Part shown: positions 1 through 6,659 of the stretch, in pieces
How the letters are laid out: each line of letters begins with the position of its first letter
Position numbering within the stretch: position 1 is the first letter of the stretch
Assembly (NCBI GenBank): GCA_002426015.1
Contig: DINS01000019.1
Location: 53,850 to 60,508 of the forward strand
Length of the DNA stretch: 6,659 nucleotides
DNA from: Flavobacteriaceae bacterium UBA5534
GTDB taxonomy: Bacteria > Bacteroidota > Bacteroidia > Flavobacteriales > Flavobacteriaceae
Reading direction: 5' to 3'
Notes under the pieces: generated by a model
Databases searched by the model: none
What the model saw: the letters and a program-made list of their open reading frames with translations, nothing else
Told to the model about the DNA's origin: nothing
Program-made: the position numbers and the translations under genes

Positions 1-957
1 GATTTTGACCCTAAAGGGAAAAGCGACAATGAAGTCATGCGTTTTTGTCAATCATTTATGAACGAATTATTCCGTCATATTGGAGCAAATACAGATGTAC
101 CAGCTGGAGATATAGGTGTAGGTGGAAGAGAAATAGGGTTTATGTTTGGTCAATACAAAAGACTGCGTAACGAGTTTACAGGGGTATTCACTGGCAAAGG
201 AATATCTTATGGTGGATCTTTAATACGTCCTGAAGCCACTGGATATGGATGTGTCTATTTTGCAAAAAACATGTTAGCGACCAAAGGAGATACATTTAAA
301 GGCAAAACGGTTGCTATTTCTGGCTCTGGTAATGTTGCCCAATACGCTTGTGAAAAAGCTACAGAACTTGGAGCTAAAGTGGTGACCATGTCAGATTCTG
401 GTGGTTACATCTATGATAAAGATGGTATTGATGCTAAAAAATTAGCTAAAATCATGGACATTAAAAACGTAAAGAGAGGAAGAATAAGCGACTATATTAA
501 AACGTATAAGTCAGCAACATACCATGAAGGTGAACGTCCTTGGTCAGTAAAATGTGATATCGCTTTACCATGTGCCACTCAAAATGAGTTGAACGAGAAA
601 GAAGCAAATGCATTAATCAAGAATAAAGTAATCGCTGTGGCTGAAGGCGCAAATATGCCTACAACACCAGAAGCGATTACAGCATTCCAAAAAGCAAAAG
701 TATTATTCTCTCCAGGGAAGGCGTCAAATGCAGGTGGTGTTGCAACCTCTGGTTTAGAAATGAGCCAAAACTCATTGCGTCTTAATTGGACTAGAGAAGA
801 AGTCGATGAGAAACTGCGTAGAATTATGGATGATATCCATGAATCTTGTGTCACTTATGGAACTCAAAAAGACGGTTATATAGACTATGTTAAAGGAGCA
901 AACGTAGCAGGTTTCGTCAAAGTTGCTGACGCAATGTTGGCACAAGGTGTTGTATAA
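1..957 (+). CDS. gdhA: NADP-type glutamate dehydrogenase, C-terminal part (5' end outside the window)
   Basis: This enzyme interconverts 2-oxoglutarate plus ammonium and glutamate in the cytoplasm, normally as a hexamer; the biosynthetic form uses NADPH. The reading frame is open from base 1 (DFDPKGKSD...), so the gene starts upstream and the first Met here (base 37) is internal. From memory of E. coli GdhA (447 residues), the window begins near residue 132, just after the substrate-binding GGGKGG segment, so the active-site Lys is not visible. The catalytic Asp in PAGDIGVGG is present (109-111), as are RPEATGYG (226-249), the dinucleotide-fold loop GSGNVAQ (322-342), and an SDS motif (391-399) plus a Lys (463-465) that line up with coenzyme-pocket residues of NADP-dependent enzymes. 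IALPCATQNEL, AVAEGANMPTT and SNAGGVATSGLEM are all intact. The end, VADAMLAQGVV, matches the family end, so the 3' portion is complete and not frameshifted. A terminator follows, so it is probably the last gene of its transcript. Identity is near certain; NADP preference is inferred from similarity. Confidence 0.97.
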   Translation, partial: DFDPKGKSDNEVMRFCQSFMNELFRHIGANTDVPAGDIGVGGREIGFMFGQYKRLRNEFTGVFTGKGISYGGSLIRPEATGYGCVYFAKNMLATKGDTFKGKTVAISGSGNVAQYACEKATELGAKVVTMSDSGGYIYDKDGIDAKKLAKIMDIKNVKRGRISDYIKTYKSATYHEGERPWSVKCDIALPCATQNELNEKEANALIKNKVIAVAEGANMPTTPEAITAFQKAKVLFSPGKASNAGGVATSGLEMSQNSLRLNWTREEVDEKLRRIMDDIHESCVTYGTQKDGYIDYVKGANVAGFVKVADAMLAQGVV

Positions 958-980
958 TTAATTTTAATTTTCAAAATAGG

Positions 981-1012
981 AGCTCTCATAAATTTTTTAT
1001 GAGAGCTTTTTT
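981..1012 (+). terminator. Rho-independent terminator of gdhA
   Basis: A perfect inverted repeat lies 23 bases after the gdhA stop. The left arm is AGCTCTCATAAA (981-992), the loop TTT (993-995) and the right arm TTTATGAGAGCT (996-1007). The last arm base starts a run of six T (1007-1012). The outer half of the stem is GC-richer than the surroundings and the T-run is on the + strand side, so it should end transcription coming from gdhA. It separates gdhA from the downstream unit. Confidence 0.9.
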
Positions 1013-1058
1013 ATTGAAGTATGTATATGATAACTTCAAATTTCTCGTTAGTAATAAA

Positions 1059-1066
1059 TATATTTG
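1059..1066 (+). promoter_or_regulatory. Probable -7 element of the porZ-recO promoter (Bacteroidota type)
   Basis: TATATTTG fits the Bacteroidota -7 consensus TAnnTTTG and lies in the only intergenic gap upstream of porZ, after the gdhA terminator. The expected -33 element (TTTG or TTG about 20 bases upstream) is poor: the region near 1035-1040 reads TTCAAA. If used, transcription would begin around 1070-1073, leaving a leader of only about 11-14 bases before the ATG at 1084. In AT-rich DNA this motif also arises by chance, so the call rests mainly on position. Confidence 0.45.
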
Positions 1067-1083
1067 ACATCTATTAAATAAGT

Positions 1084-3456
1084 ATGCTAAAACATATTAC
1101 TAAAATTCTACTTTTCATAGTTGCATTTTCTGCTTCGGCCCAAAATTATTCAGGCTTGTGGGAAGGGCACTTCTCTTATTTTAAAATTAAAGATATAGCT
1201 AAAGGGAATAACAAGATTTATGCTGCATCTGAAAACGTGCTGTTTAGTTACGATTTAAGTACTAATGAACTCCTGACCCTAACAACAGTTGATGGATTAT
1301 CGGGAGAATTTATTACAACAATTGCTTATAGTGAAGCTTATCAATCGTTAATTGTAGGTTATGAAAATGGTTTGATAGAGATTGTGTCTGGTTCAGATAA
1401 TGAAGTGTTGTCTGTTGTTGATATTCTAGAAAAAGAGACCATTTCACCATCGCTCAAAAAAATCAATCATTTTAATGAACATAATGGGTTGATTTACATC
1501 TCAACCGATTATGGGATTTCGGTTTATGATTTGCAACGATTGGAGTTTGGAGACAGTTATTTTATTGGTAATGGTGGCAGCCAAATAGCTGTAACGCAAA
1601 CAACGGTTTTTGGCGATTTTATTTATGCAGCATGTAGCAATAATAATGCAATTAAAAAAGCATCGCTATCTAACCCAAACCTCATAGATTATCAACAGTG
1701 GTTAACACTAAATAATGGCAATTTTTTGGCAGTTCAAAGTATTGAAGATAAGTTGTATGCCATTAAGTCTGATAACGGTATTTATGAAATAGTCAATGAT
1801 AATTTAATAGGGTTATTTACCTTCGGTAATGTGCCATTAGACACTAGAGAAGTTGATGGTAATTTGGTCATTGCAACACAAAACAATGTGTTTGTCTATG
1901 ATTCTAATTTCACATTGCTTGCCAACGCTTCTGTAAATCAAGAATTTAACACCCTATTTACATCGGCAACAATTACAGACAACCATATTTATATTGGAAC
2001 TCAAACATTGGGAGTTTTACAAACAGAATTATCTGATACGTCAAACTATGAAATCATAAGGCCAGATGGACCTTTAAAAAACAGCGCTTTTAAAATTGAA
2101 GCTGGCAATAATGAATTATGGGTTACCTATGGCGATTATGATCAATTTTATAATCCATATCCATTAAATAGTTTTGGGTTAAGTCATTTAGCCGATGAGG
2201 AATGGAACAACATATCAAAGGACAGCGTATTGGGAGCCTACAATTTAACCTATGCCGCTATAAATCCGTTCAACCCTTCACAAGTGTTTATAAGTGCTTT
2301 TTTTAGCGGGTTGCTAGAAATAAACGATGATGTTCCTACAGTATTGTATAATCAAACCAATAGCGGATTGGAATCACTTATAGTGCCTGGATCACCAGAT
2401 TATATAGACATAAGGGTTGGTGGCAGTAAATTTGACAGAAATGGGTTGTTATGGACGTTAACATGCCTTGTAGTACGACCATTAAAATCATACAATTTAA
2501 GCACGCAGCAATGGCAATCATATAGTTTTGAGGAGATAATCACTAATCCGTTAAGTGATGAACTTGGGTTTAGTGATTTGGATATAGACAGTAATGGAAC
2601 CAAATGGACAGGAAGTTTTAGTAACGGTGTTATTGGGTATAATGAAAACGGAAATAAAATAAATAGACTATATTCTCTTGAGCAAAATATGCCATCACCT
2701 AACGTTAGATGCGTCGCCATCGACAATAGAAGCCAACTTTGGATAGGTACCGAAGGCGGATTGCGTGTGTTGTATAATACGTCAGGGTTTCTCGATGACC
2801 CAAACCCACAGGCAAGTTCAATCATTATATTGGACGACGGCATTCCTAAAGAACTATTGGCAGATCAATTTATTACAGACATTGAAGTCGATGGATCTAA
2901 CAATAAATGGGTCGGAACAATCGATTCGGGAGTGTTTTATTTTACGCCAGATGGTAGAGAGACAATTTATCATTTTACTAAAGCAAACTCACCTTTACCA
3001 TCCAATTCGATTAGTGATATTTCTATAGACACTCAAAACGGTAAGGTTTTTATCGCTACAGATAAAGGTTTGGTCTCATTCTCGTCAGGTGGCTCCAAGA
3101 CTGAGGACGAGTTAAGCAATGCGTTTGTGTATCCAAATCCGGTAAGACCAGAATACAATATTCTTGGATCTAATGATTTGAACAATATTAAAAATGGAGT
3201 AAAAATTAAAGGATTAACCGAAAACGTCAATATTAAAATCACTGATATCGAAGGTAATCTGGTTGCAGAGGCACAATCGAAGGTGAATTTAAGATCATCT
3301 AAAGCAAATTATAACTTTGCAATCGATGGTGGTACGGCCATCTGGAATGGGAAAAACCTTGGCAATAACATTGTCGCATCTGGAGTTTATCTAATCCTAA
3401 TTTCTGATTTAGAATCTTTTGAAACCAAAGTCCTCAAACTTTTAATTATCAGATAA
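1084..3456 (+). CDS. porZ: PorZ-like T9SS surface protein: beta-propellers plus C-terminal sorting domain
   Basis: Best explained as PorZ, which in Porphyromonas gingivalis is a surface component of the T9SS attachment complex with PorU, PorV and PorQ and helps attach A-LPS to secreted cargo. The 790-residue length is close to the 776 residues I recall for P. gingivalis PorZ. Residues 1-19 are a signal peptide (MLKHITKILLF..., probable cut ASA|QN). Propeller repeats of the two-component-regulator type run through residues ~20-670. Clear examples are TTVDGLS...VGYENGL (67-97), NMPSPNV...LWIGTEGGL (535-560) and PLPSNSI...FIATDKGL (637-663), with KWTG and KWVG blade strands between them. The last ~110 residues form a type-A T9SS signal domain: AFVYPNP (680-686), an ITDIEGNLV strand, WNGKNLG (754-760), ASGVYLI, and a basic end KVLKLLIIR. 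This domain would direct passage through the T9SS itself. There is no kinase or DNA-binding domain, so the 'two-component regulator' name of the repeats is misleading. recO follows after 19 bp. The exported T9SS-dependent propeller identity is firm; the exact orthology to PorZ is inferred from architecture, length and recalled similarity. Confidence 0.85.
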   Translation: MLKHITKILLFIVAFSASAQNYSGLWEGHFSYFKIKDIAKGNNKIYAASENVLFSYDLSTNELLTLTTVDGLSGEFITTIAYSEAYQSLIVGYENGLIEIVSGSDNEVLSVVDILEKETISPSLKKINHFNEHNGLIYISTDYGISVYDLQRLEFGDSYFIGNGGSQIAVTQTTVFGDFIYAACSNNNAIKKASLSNPNLIDYQQWLTLNNGNFLAVQSIEDKLYAIKSDNGIYEIVNDNLIGLFTFGNVPLDTREVDGNLVIATQNNVFVYDSNFTLLANASVNQEFNTLFTSATITDNHIYIGTQTLGVLQTELSDTSNYEIIRPDGPLKNSAFKIEAGNNELWVTYGDYDQFYNPYPLNSFGLSHLADEEWNNISKDSVLGAYNLTYAAINPFNPSQVFISAFFSGLLEINDDVPTVLYNQTNSGLESLIVPGSPDYIDIRVGGSKFDRNGLLWTLTCLVVRPLKSYNLSTQQWQSYSFEEIITNPLSDELGFSDLDIDSNGTKWTGSFSNGVIGYNENGNKINRLYSLEQNMPSPNVRCVAIDNRSQLWIGTEGGLRVLYNTSGFLDDPNPQASSIIILDDGIPKELLADQFITDIEVDGSNNKWVGTIDSGVFYFTPDGRETIYHFTKANSPLPSNSISDISIDTQNGKVFIATDKGLVSFSSGGSKTEDELSNAFVYPNPVRPEYNILGSNDLNNIKNGVKIKGLTENVNIKITDIEGNLVAEAQSKVNLRSSKANYNFAIDGGTAIWNGKNLGNNIVASGVYLILISDLESFETKVLKLLIIR

Positions 3457-3475
3457 AACCATTAACAATGCTAAA

Positions 3476-4192
3476 ATGTTAGTAAAAACAAATGCCATTG
3501 TTCTATCAAAAATCAAATATCGAGACCACGATTTAATCGTAAAGTGCTACACCAAAAATAGAGGAACTGTGAGTTACTTGCTGCGAGGTGTTTTAAAAAG
3601 CGCCAAAGGGAATTCTAAAGTTGCCTACTATCAATTATTATCACAGTTACAAATAGAAGAACGTTACAGGGCCAACCAAACACTTCAAAACATCACCGAA
3701 GTAAAGCTAGATGTTGTTTACAAAAGCCTGCACACCAATGTAATAAAGAGCTCTATTGTTATGTTCTTGTCTGAAATATTATCATCGGTTTTAAAAGAGG
3801 AAGAGGAGAATCAAGAACTCTACAGCTATTTGGAGGCTGCTTTGGTTTGGCTAGATCAAGATGACGATTTTTCAAATTTCCATTTATTGTTTCTTTTAAA
3901 TCTTACTAAATATCTTGGATTTTACCCAGATACGCTACAAACGAATGGAACTTACTTTAATTTAAGCACAGGCCATTTTGAATCTATCAAACAAAATCAT
4001 TCTGTATCAGGTGAGAATTTAATACTCTTAAAACGTCTTTTAGGCATAAAATTTGATGAGTTACATGCAGTCAAATTAAGTTCAAAACAAAGACAATCGT
4101 TCTTATCAATGCTATTGCTTTATTTTGAGTTACATTTGGGCGATTTTAGAAAGCCAAAATCATTGGCAATTTTTAATCAAGTTTTTAACTAA
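3476..4192 (+). CDS. recO: DNA repair and recombination mediator RecO
   Basis: RecO works with RecR (and RecF) in the cytoplasm to displace SSB and load RecA on single-stranded DNA, and it anneals complementary strands; it belongs to the RecF pathway of gap repair. The 238-residue product has the typical length. The N-terminus MLVKTNAIVLSKIKYRDHDL and the following GTVSYLLRGVLK segment form the OB-fold half (about residues 1-80). The rest is the helical domain, with the conserved stretch HLLFLLNLTKYLGFYP at 136-151. Only one cysteine is visible (VKCYTK), so the zinc-binding cysteine cluster found in some RecO proteins is absent; E. coli RecO also lacks it. The start at 3476 is preferred because it gives the canonical MLVKT beginning. 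The ATG at 3468 is out of frame and stops after four codons. No Shine-Dalgarno is seen, as is usual in this phylum. The gene begins 19 bp after porZ and ends 19 bp before the receptor gene, suggesting one transcript. Confidence 0.94.
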   Translation: MLVKTNAIVLSKIKYRDHDLIVKCYTKNRGTVSYLLRGVLKSAKGNSKVAYYQLLSQLQIEERYRANQTLQNITEVKLDVVYKSLHTNVIKSSIVMFLSEILSSVLKEEEENQELYSYLEAALVWLDQDDDFSNFHLLFLLNLTKYLGFYPDTLQTNGTYFNLSTGHFESIKQNHSVSGENLILLKRLLGIKFDELHAVKLSSKQRQSFLSMLLLYFELHLGDFRKPKSLAIFNQVFN

Positions 4193-4211
4193 TTTTTTTC
4201 AACCAACTATT

Positions 4212-6623
4212 ATGAAATATACTTTATTGACAGGTATATGGTTACTATTTGTAACTTCTTTGCATGCTCAACAAATTAAAGTTTTAGAACAAGACTCTAA
4301 TTTGCCAATCGCTGGAGCAACCCTTTATAATGCCCAAAAAACCAAATCTGCGAATACAGATATCGATGGACGAGTAAATCTCGATCAATTTTCAGTAGCA
4401 GAGGATATTTATGTAATACATACATTTTATCAAAAACTGGTATTCAACAAATCATCCCTCAAAAACAACACGGTTTATCTCATTCCAAAAACTGAAAATC
4501 TGGATGAGGTGGTTGTTTCTGCTTCAAAATTTGAACAGAGTAAGCGAGACATTCCTCAAAAAATCATCAACATCACAGCCAAATCCATTCAATTTTCCAA
4601 TCCTCAAACCAGTGCCGATTTACTGGAAGGTACAGGAAACATCTATATTCAAAAAAGTCAATTAGGTGGTGGAAGCCCAATGATTAGAGGCTTTTCAACC
4701 AATCGACTATTGATTGCTGTAGATGGTGTTCGTATGAACAATGCCATTTTTAGAGGTGGAAATTTACAGAATGTCATCTCAATCGACCCATTTACAATAC
4801 AAAATACCGAAGTGACACTTGGTGCTGGTTCAGTAGTCTATGGAAGCGATGCAATTGGAGGTGTCATGAGTTTTTATACTAAAAAGCCACAGCTGTCTTA
4901 TTCTGATTCATTGTATTTTAAAGCCAATGCAGTAACGCGTTATGCAACAGCCAACGAAGAAAAAGCAGGGCATATCGATCTTAACTTTGGTTTGAAGAAA
5001 TGGGGATTTTTATCGAGTGTGAGTTATACCGATTTTGGCGACTTACGAATGGGTAAACATGGACCAGAGGCTTATTTGCGCAATGAGTATGTTGAGGTTA
5101 TTGATGGTGTCGATACCATGGTTGCAAATGAAAATCCTTTGGTTCAAGTACCAACAGGATACAGTCAAATCAATTTCATGCAAAAGGCTCGTTATGAAGT
5201 GTCTGACAATCTCAATTTTGATTTGGGCTTATATTACAGCACCACATCAGATTATTCCAGATATGATCGTTTAATTCGTTACAGAGGTGACAACTTGCGT
5301 TCTGCTGAATGGAATTATGGACCACAACGCTGGTTTATGGGTAATTTTCAAGTGACCAAGTTGAGCAGCAATTCCAATCTGTATGATAAGATACAAACAA
5401 CGGTTGCCTATCAGAATTTTCAAGAAAGCCGAATGGATCGCGATTTTGAAAAGTCTATTCGGAATATTAGAGAAGAAGCTGTTGATGCCATCTCGGCAAA
5501 TTTAGATTTAGAAAAACAACTGGGTTCTAAAACAGAACTGTTTTATGGTTTAGAATATGTATATAATAAAGTCAAATCAATAGGTGAGGAAGAAAACGTA
5601 GCAACACAAACCATCATACCTACTGTGTCGAGATATCCAAATGGTTCCGATTGGCAATCGCTTGCGGCTTATACAAGTTTAAAGTACAAACCAAATACCA
5701 AATTTGTATTGCAAACAGGGTTGCGTTACAACCATATATTAGCAAACGCGAGTTTTGAAGAAAATAATCAGTACCTAAATTTGCCTTATGATAAAACCAA
5801 TATCAATTCTGGTGGACTTACAGGAACAGCAGGTATTAGCTGGGTGCCAAGTGAACTCATTGAGTGGAAGCTTAATGCATCTTCAGCATTTAGAGCACCA
5901 AATATTGATGATATTGGCAAAGTGTTCGACTCCGAACCTGGTTCGGTTGTTGTACCAAACAACAATTTAAAACCAGAGTATGCTTATGGCGGCGAGCTAG
6001 GGTTAAAGCTCAACTTTGACAATGTCTTTATTGTCGATATGGCTACCTATTATACCTATTTGGATAATGCCTTGGTACGTCGTGATTTTACATTAAATGG
6101 CCAATCACAGATATTATATGATGGCGAATTGAGTAATGTGCAAGCCATCCAGAATGCAGCAAAATCTTGGATCTATGGATTTGAAGCTGGAATTAAAGTA
6201 AACTTCACAAAACAGTTTAAATTAACCTCACAATATAATATTATAGGAGGAACTGAAGAAGATGATTTTGGAGTAGAAACACCACCAAGACATGCAGCAC
6301 CAAATTTTGGTAACACACATTTGGTATGGCAAAATGATACTTTTACTGTTGATGCTTTTGCGAACTATAATGGGGAGCTGTCGTTTCATCAATTGGCACC
6401 TTCCGAACAAGAAAAAGATTATATCTATGCCATTGATGCCAATGGAAATCCATACTCACCTTCTTGGTACACTTTAAATTTAAGAACACAATATAAGATT
6501 ACTGACGATGCTACTATTATTGCGAGTTTAGAAAACATCACTGACCAACGTTATAAGACCTACTCATCTGGTATTGCAGCGGCAGGACGTAATTTGATTG
6601 TATCATTAAAGTACAGCTTGTAA
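4212..6623 (+). CDS. TonB-dependent outer-membrane receptor, haem/haemoglobin-receptor-like branch
   Basis: This is an outer-membrane beta-barrel that imports a scarce ligand using energy from TonB-ExbB-ExbD. The start chosen is ATG 4212 (803 residues): it gives a clean signal peptide, MKYTLLTGIWLLF...LHA|QQ, with the cut after residue 19. The same frame runs back to an ATG at 4125, but that would add 29 residues overlapping recO and bury the signal. Residues ~20-90 resemble the carboxypeptidase-D regulatory-like domain of Bacteroidota receptors (PIAGATLYN, DIDGRVNL). The TonB-box region and plug start is DEVVVSA (98-104). Plug motifs are PMIRGFSTNRLL (from 156), AVDGVRMNN and LGAGSVVYGSDAIGGV (203-218). 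The barrel follows, with FRAP (560-563), NNNLKPE (583-589), PPRHAAPNFG and a last segment NITDQRYKTYSSG...AAAGRNLIVSLKYSL. These late motifs resemble the haem/haemoglobin receptor branch, but the plug and the FRAP-NNNL segment contain no histidine, so haem is not supported. The barrel is complete and unbroken, and the final residue is Leu instead of the usual aromatic. The ligand is unknown. Confidence 0.92.
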   Translation: MKYTLLTGIWLLFVTSLHAQQIKVLEQDSNLPIAGATLYNAQKTKSANTDIDGRVNLDQFSVAEDIYVIHTFYQKLVFNKSSLKNNTVYLIPKTENLDEVVVSASKFEQSKRDIPQKIINITAKSIQFSNPQTSADLLEGTGNIYIQKSQLGGGSPMIRGFSTNRLLIAVDGVRMNNAIFRGGNLQNVISIDPFTIQNTEVTLGAGSVVYGSDAIGGVMSFYTKKPQLSYSDSLYFKANAVTRYATANEEKAGHIDLNFGLKKWGFLSSVSYTDFGDLRMGKHGPEAYLRNEYVEVIDGVDTMVANENPLVQVPTGYSQINFMQKARYEVSDNLNFDLGLYYSTTSDYSRYDRLIRYRGDNLRSAEWNYGPQRWFMGNFQVTKLSSNSNLYDKIQTTVAYQNFQESRMDRDFEKSIRNIREEAVDAISANLDLEKQLGSKTELFYGLEYVYNKVKSIGEEENVATQTIIPTVSRYPNGSDWQSLAAYTSLKYKPNTKFVLQTGLRYNHILANASFEENNQYLNLPYDKTNINSGGLTGTAGISWVPSELIEWKLNASSAFRAPNIDDIGKVFDSEPGSVVVPNNNLKPEYAYGGELGLKLNFDNVFIVDMATYYTYLDNALVRRDFTLNGQSQILYDGELSNVQAIQNAAKSWIYGFEAGIKVNFTKQFKLTSQYNIIGGTEEDDFGVETPPRHAAPNFGNTHLVWQNDTFTVDAFANYNGELSFHQLAPSEQEKDYIYAIDANGNPYSPSWYTLNLRTQYKITDDATIIASLENITDQRYKTYSSGIAAAGRNLIVSLKYSL

Positions 6624-6639
6624 TTTAATAGGTAAGAAC

Positions 6640-6659
6640 ATAAAAAAAGCCTTAAACAA
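6640..6659 (+). terminator. Possible left half of a terminator cut by the window edge
   Basis: After the receptor stop, the sequence runs through an A-run of seven into GCCTTAAACAA and then the window ends. An A-run followed by GCCTTAA is the form expected for the left arm of a hairpin whose right arm would read TTAAGGC followed by Ts. The right arm is not visible, so this is a guess from half a structure. Confidence 0.3.

Noticed and set aside
1064..1069. A perfect TTGACA, the E. coli sigma-70 -35 box, upstream of porZ.
   Set aside because: A matching -10 element would fall inside the porZ coding region around 1087, and this phylum uses different promoter elements. The same bases overlap the more plausible TATATTTG element.
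2400..2843. A 147-codon open frame on the minus strand within porZ.
   Set aside because: It lies wholly inside a well-supported gene, has no recognisable domain or start context, and its composition is that of an antisense shadow. The other short frames within gdhA, porZ and the receptor fail for the same reasons.
1084..3456. Reading the propeller repeats as a hybrid two-component sensor regulator.
   Set aside because: There is no transmembrane segment after the propellers and no histidine kinase, receiver or HTH domain. The protein ends instead in a T9SS sorting domain.
3468..3482. ATG at 3468 just upstream of recO as an alternative start or small leader peptide.
   Set aside because: It is out of frame with recO and stops after four codons (MLKC). 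It could only act by coupling, for which there is no evidence.
4155..4200. Possible intrinsic terminator at the end of recO, suggested by the T-run at 4193-4199.
   Set aside because: The only pairing nearby is a 4-bp CCAA/TTGG stem about 30 bases upstream, inside the coding region and not next to the T-run. AT-rich chance is enough to explain it.

Overview
The window looks like chromosomal DNA from a member of the Bacteroidota, most likely a marine-type Flavobacteriaceae. The evidence is the AT-rich composition, the lack of Shine-Dalgarno sequences before the starts, a TAnnTTTG-type promoter element, a type IX secretion system (T9SS) C-terminal signal with a YPNP motif, and an outer-membrane TonB-dependent receptor carrying an N-terminal carboxypeptidase-regulatory-like domain. 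All genes are on the + strand. I see no mobile element, CRISPR array, tRNA or rRNA.

Layout. (1) Bases 1-957 hold the 3' part of gdhA, the NADP-type hexameric glutamate dehydrogenase; about 130 N-terminal residues lie upstream of the window. (2) Bases 958-1083 are the only sizeable intergenic gap. It holds a strong intrinsic terminator for gdhA, then a probable promoter for the next gene. (3) Bases 1084-3456 encode a 790-residue exported beta-propeller protein with a T9SS C-terminal domain, best explained as PorZ, a surface component of the T9SS attachment complex. (4) Bases 3476-4192 encode RecO, the recombination mediator of the RecF pathway. (5) Bases 4212-6623 encode an 803-residue TonB-dependent outer-membrane receptor of the haem/haemoglobin-receptor-like branch. 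(6) The last 36 bases contain an A-run and GCCTTAA, which may be the left half of a terminator cut by the window edge.

porZ, recO and the receptor gene are separated by only 19 bp each and are probably co-transcribed from the promoter upstream of porZ. Their functions are not obviously linked: surface-protein secretion, DNA repair and nutrient import. The unit therefore looks like a conserved housekeeping linkage rather than a pathway. gdhA is insulated by its terminator.

This is mostly ordinary core-genome sequence and I do not find a new system. The points most worth a second look are the receptor, which has the FRAP and NxNL boxes of haem receptors but no histidine in the plug or between the boxes, and the presence of a T9SS component gene in a transcription unit with recO.
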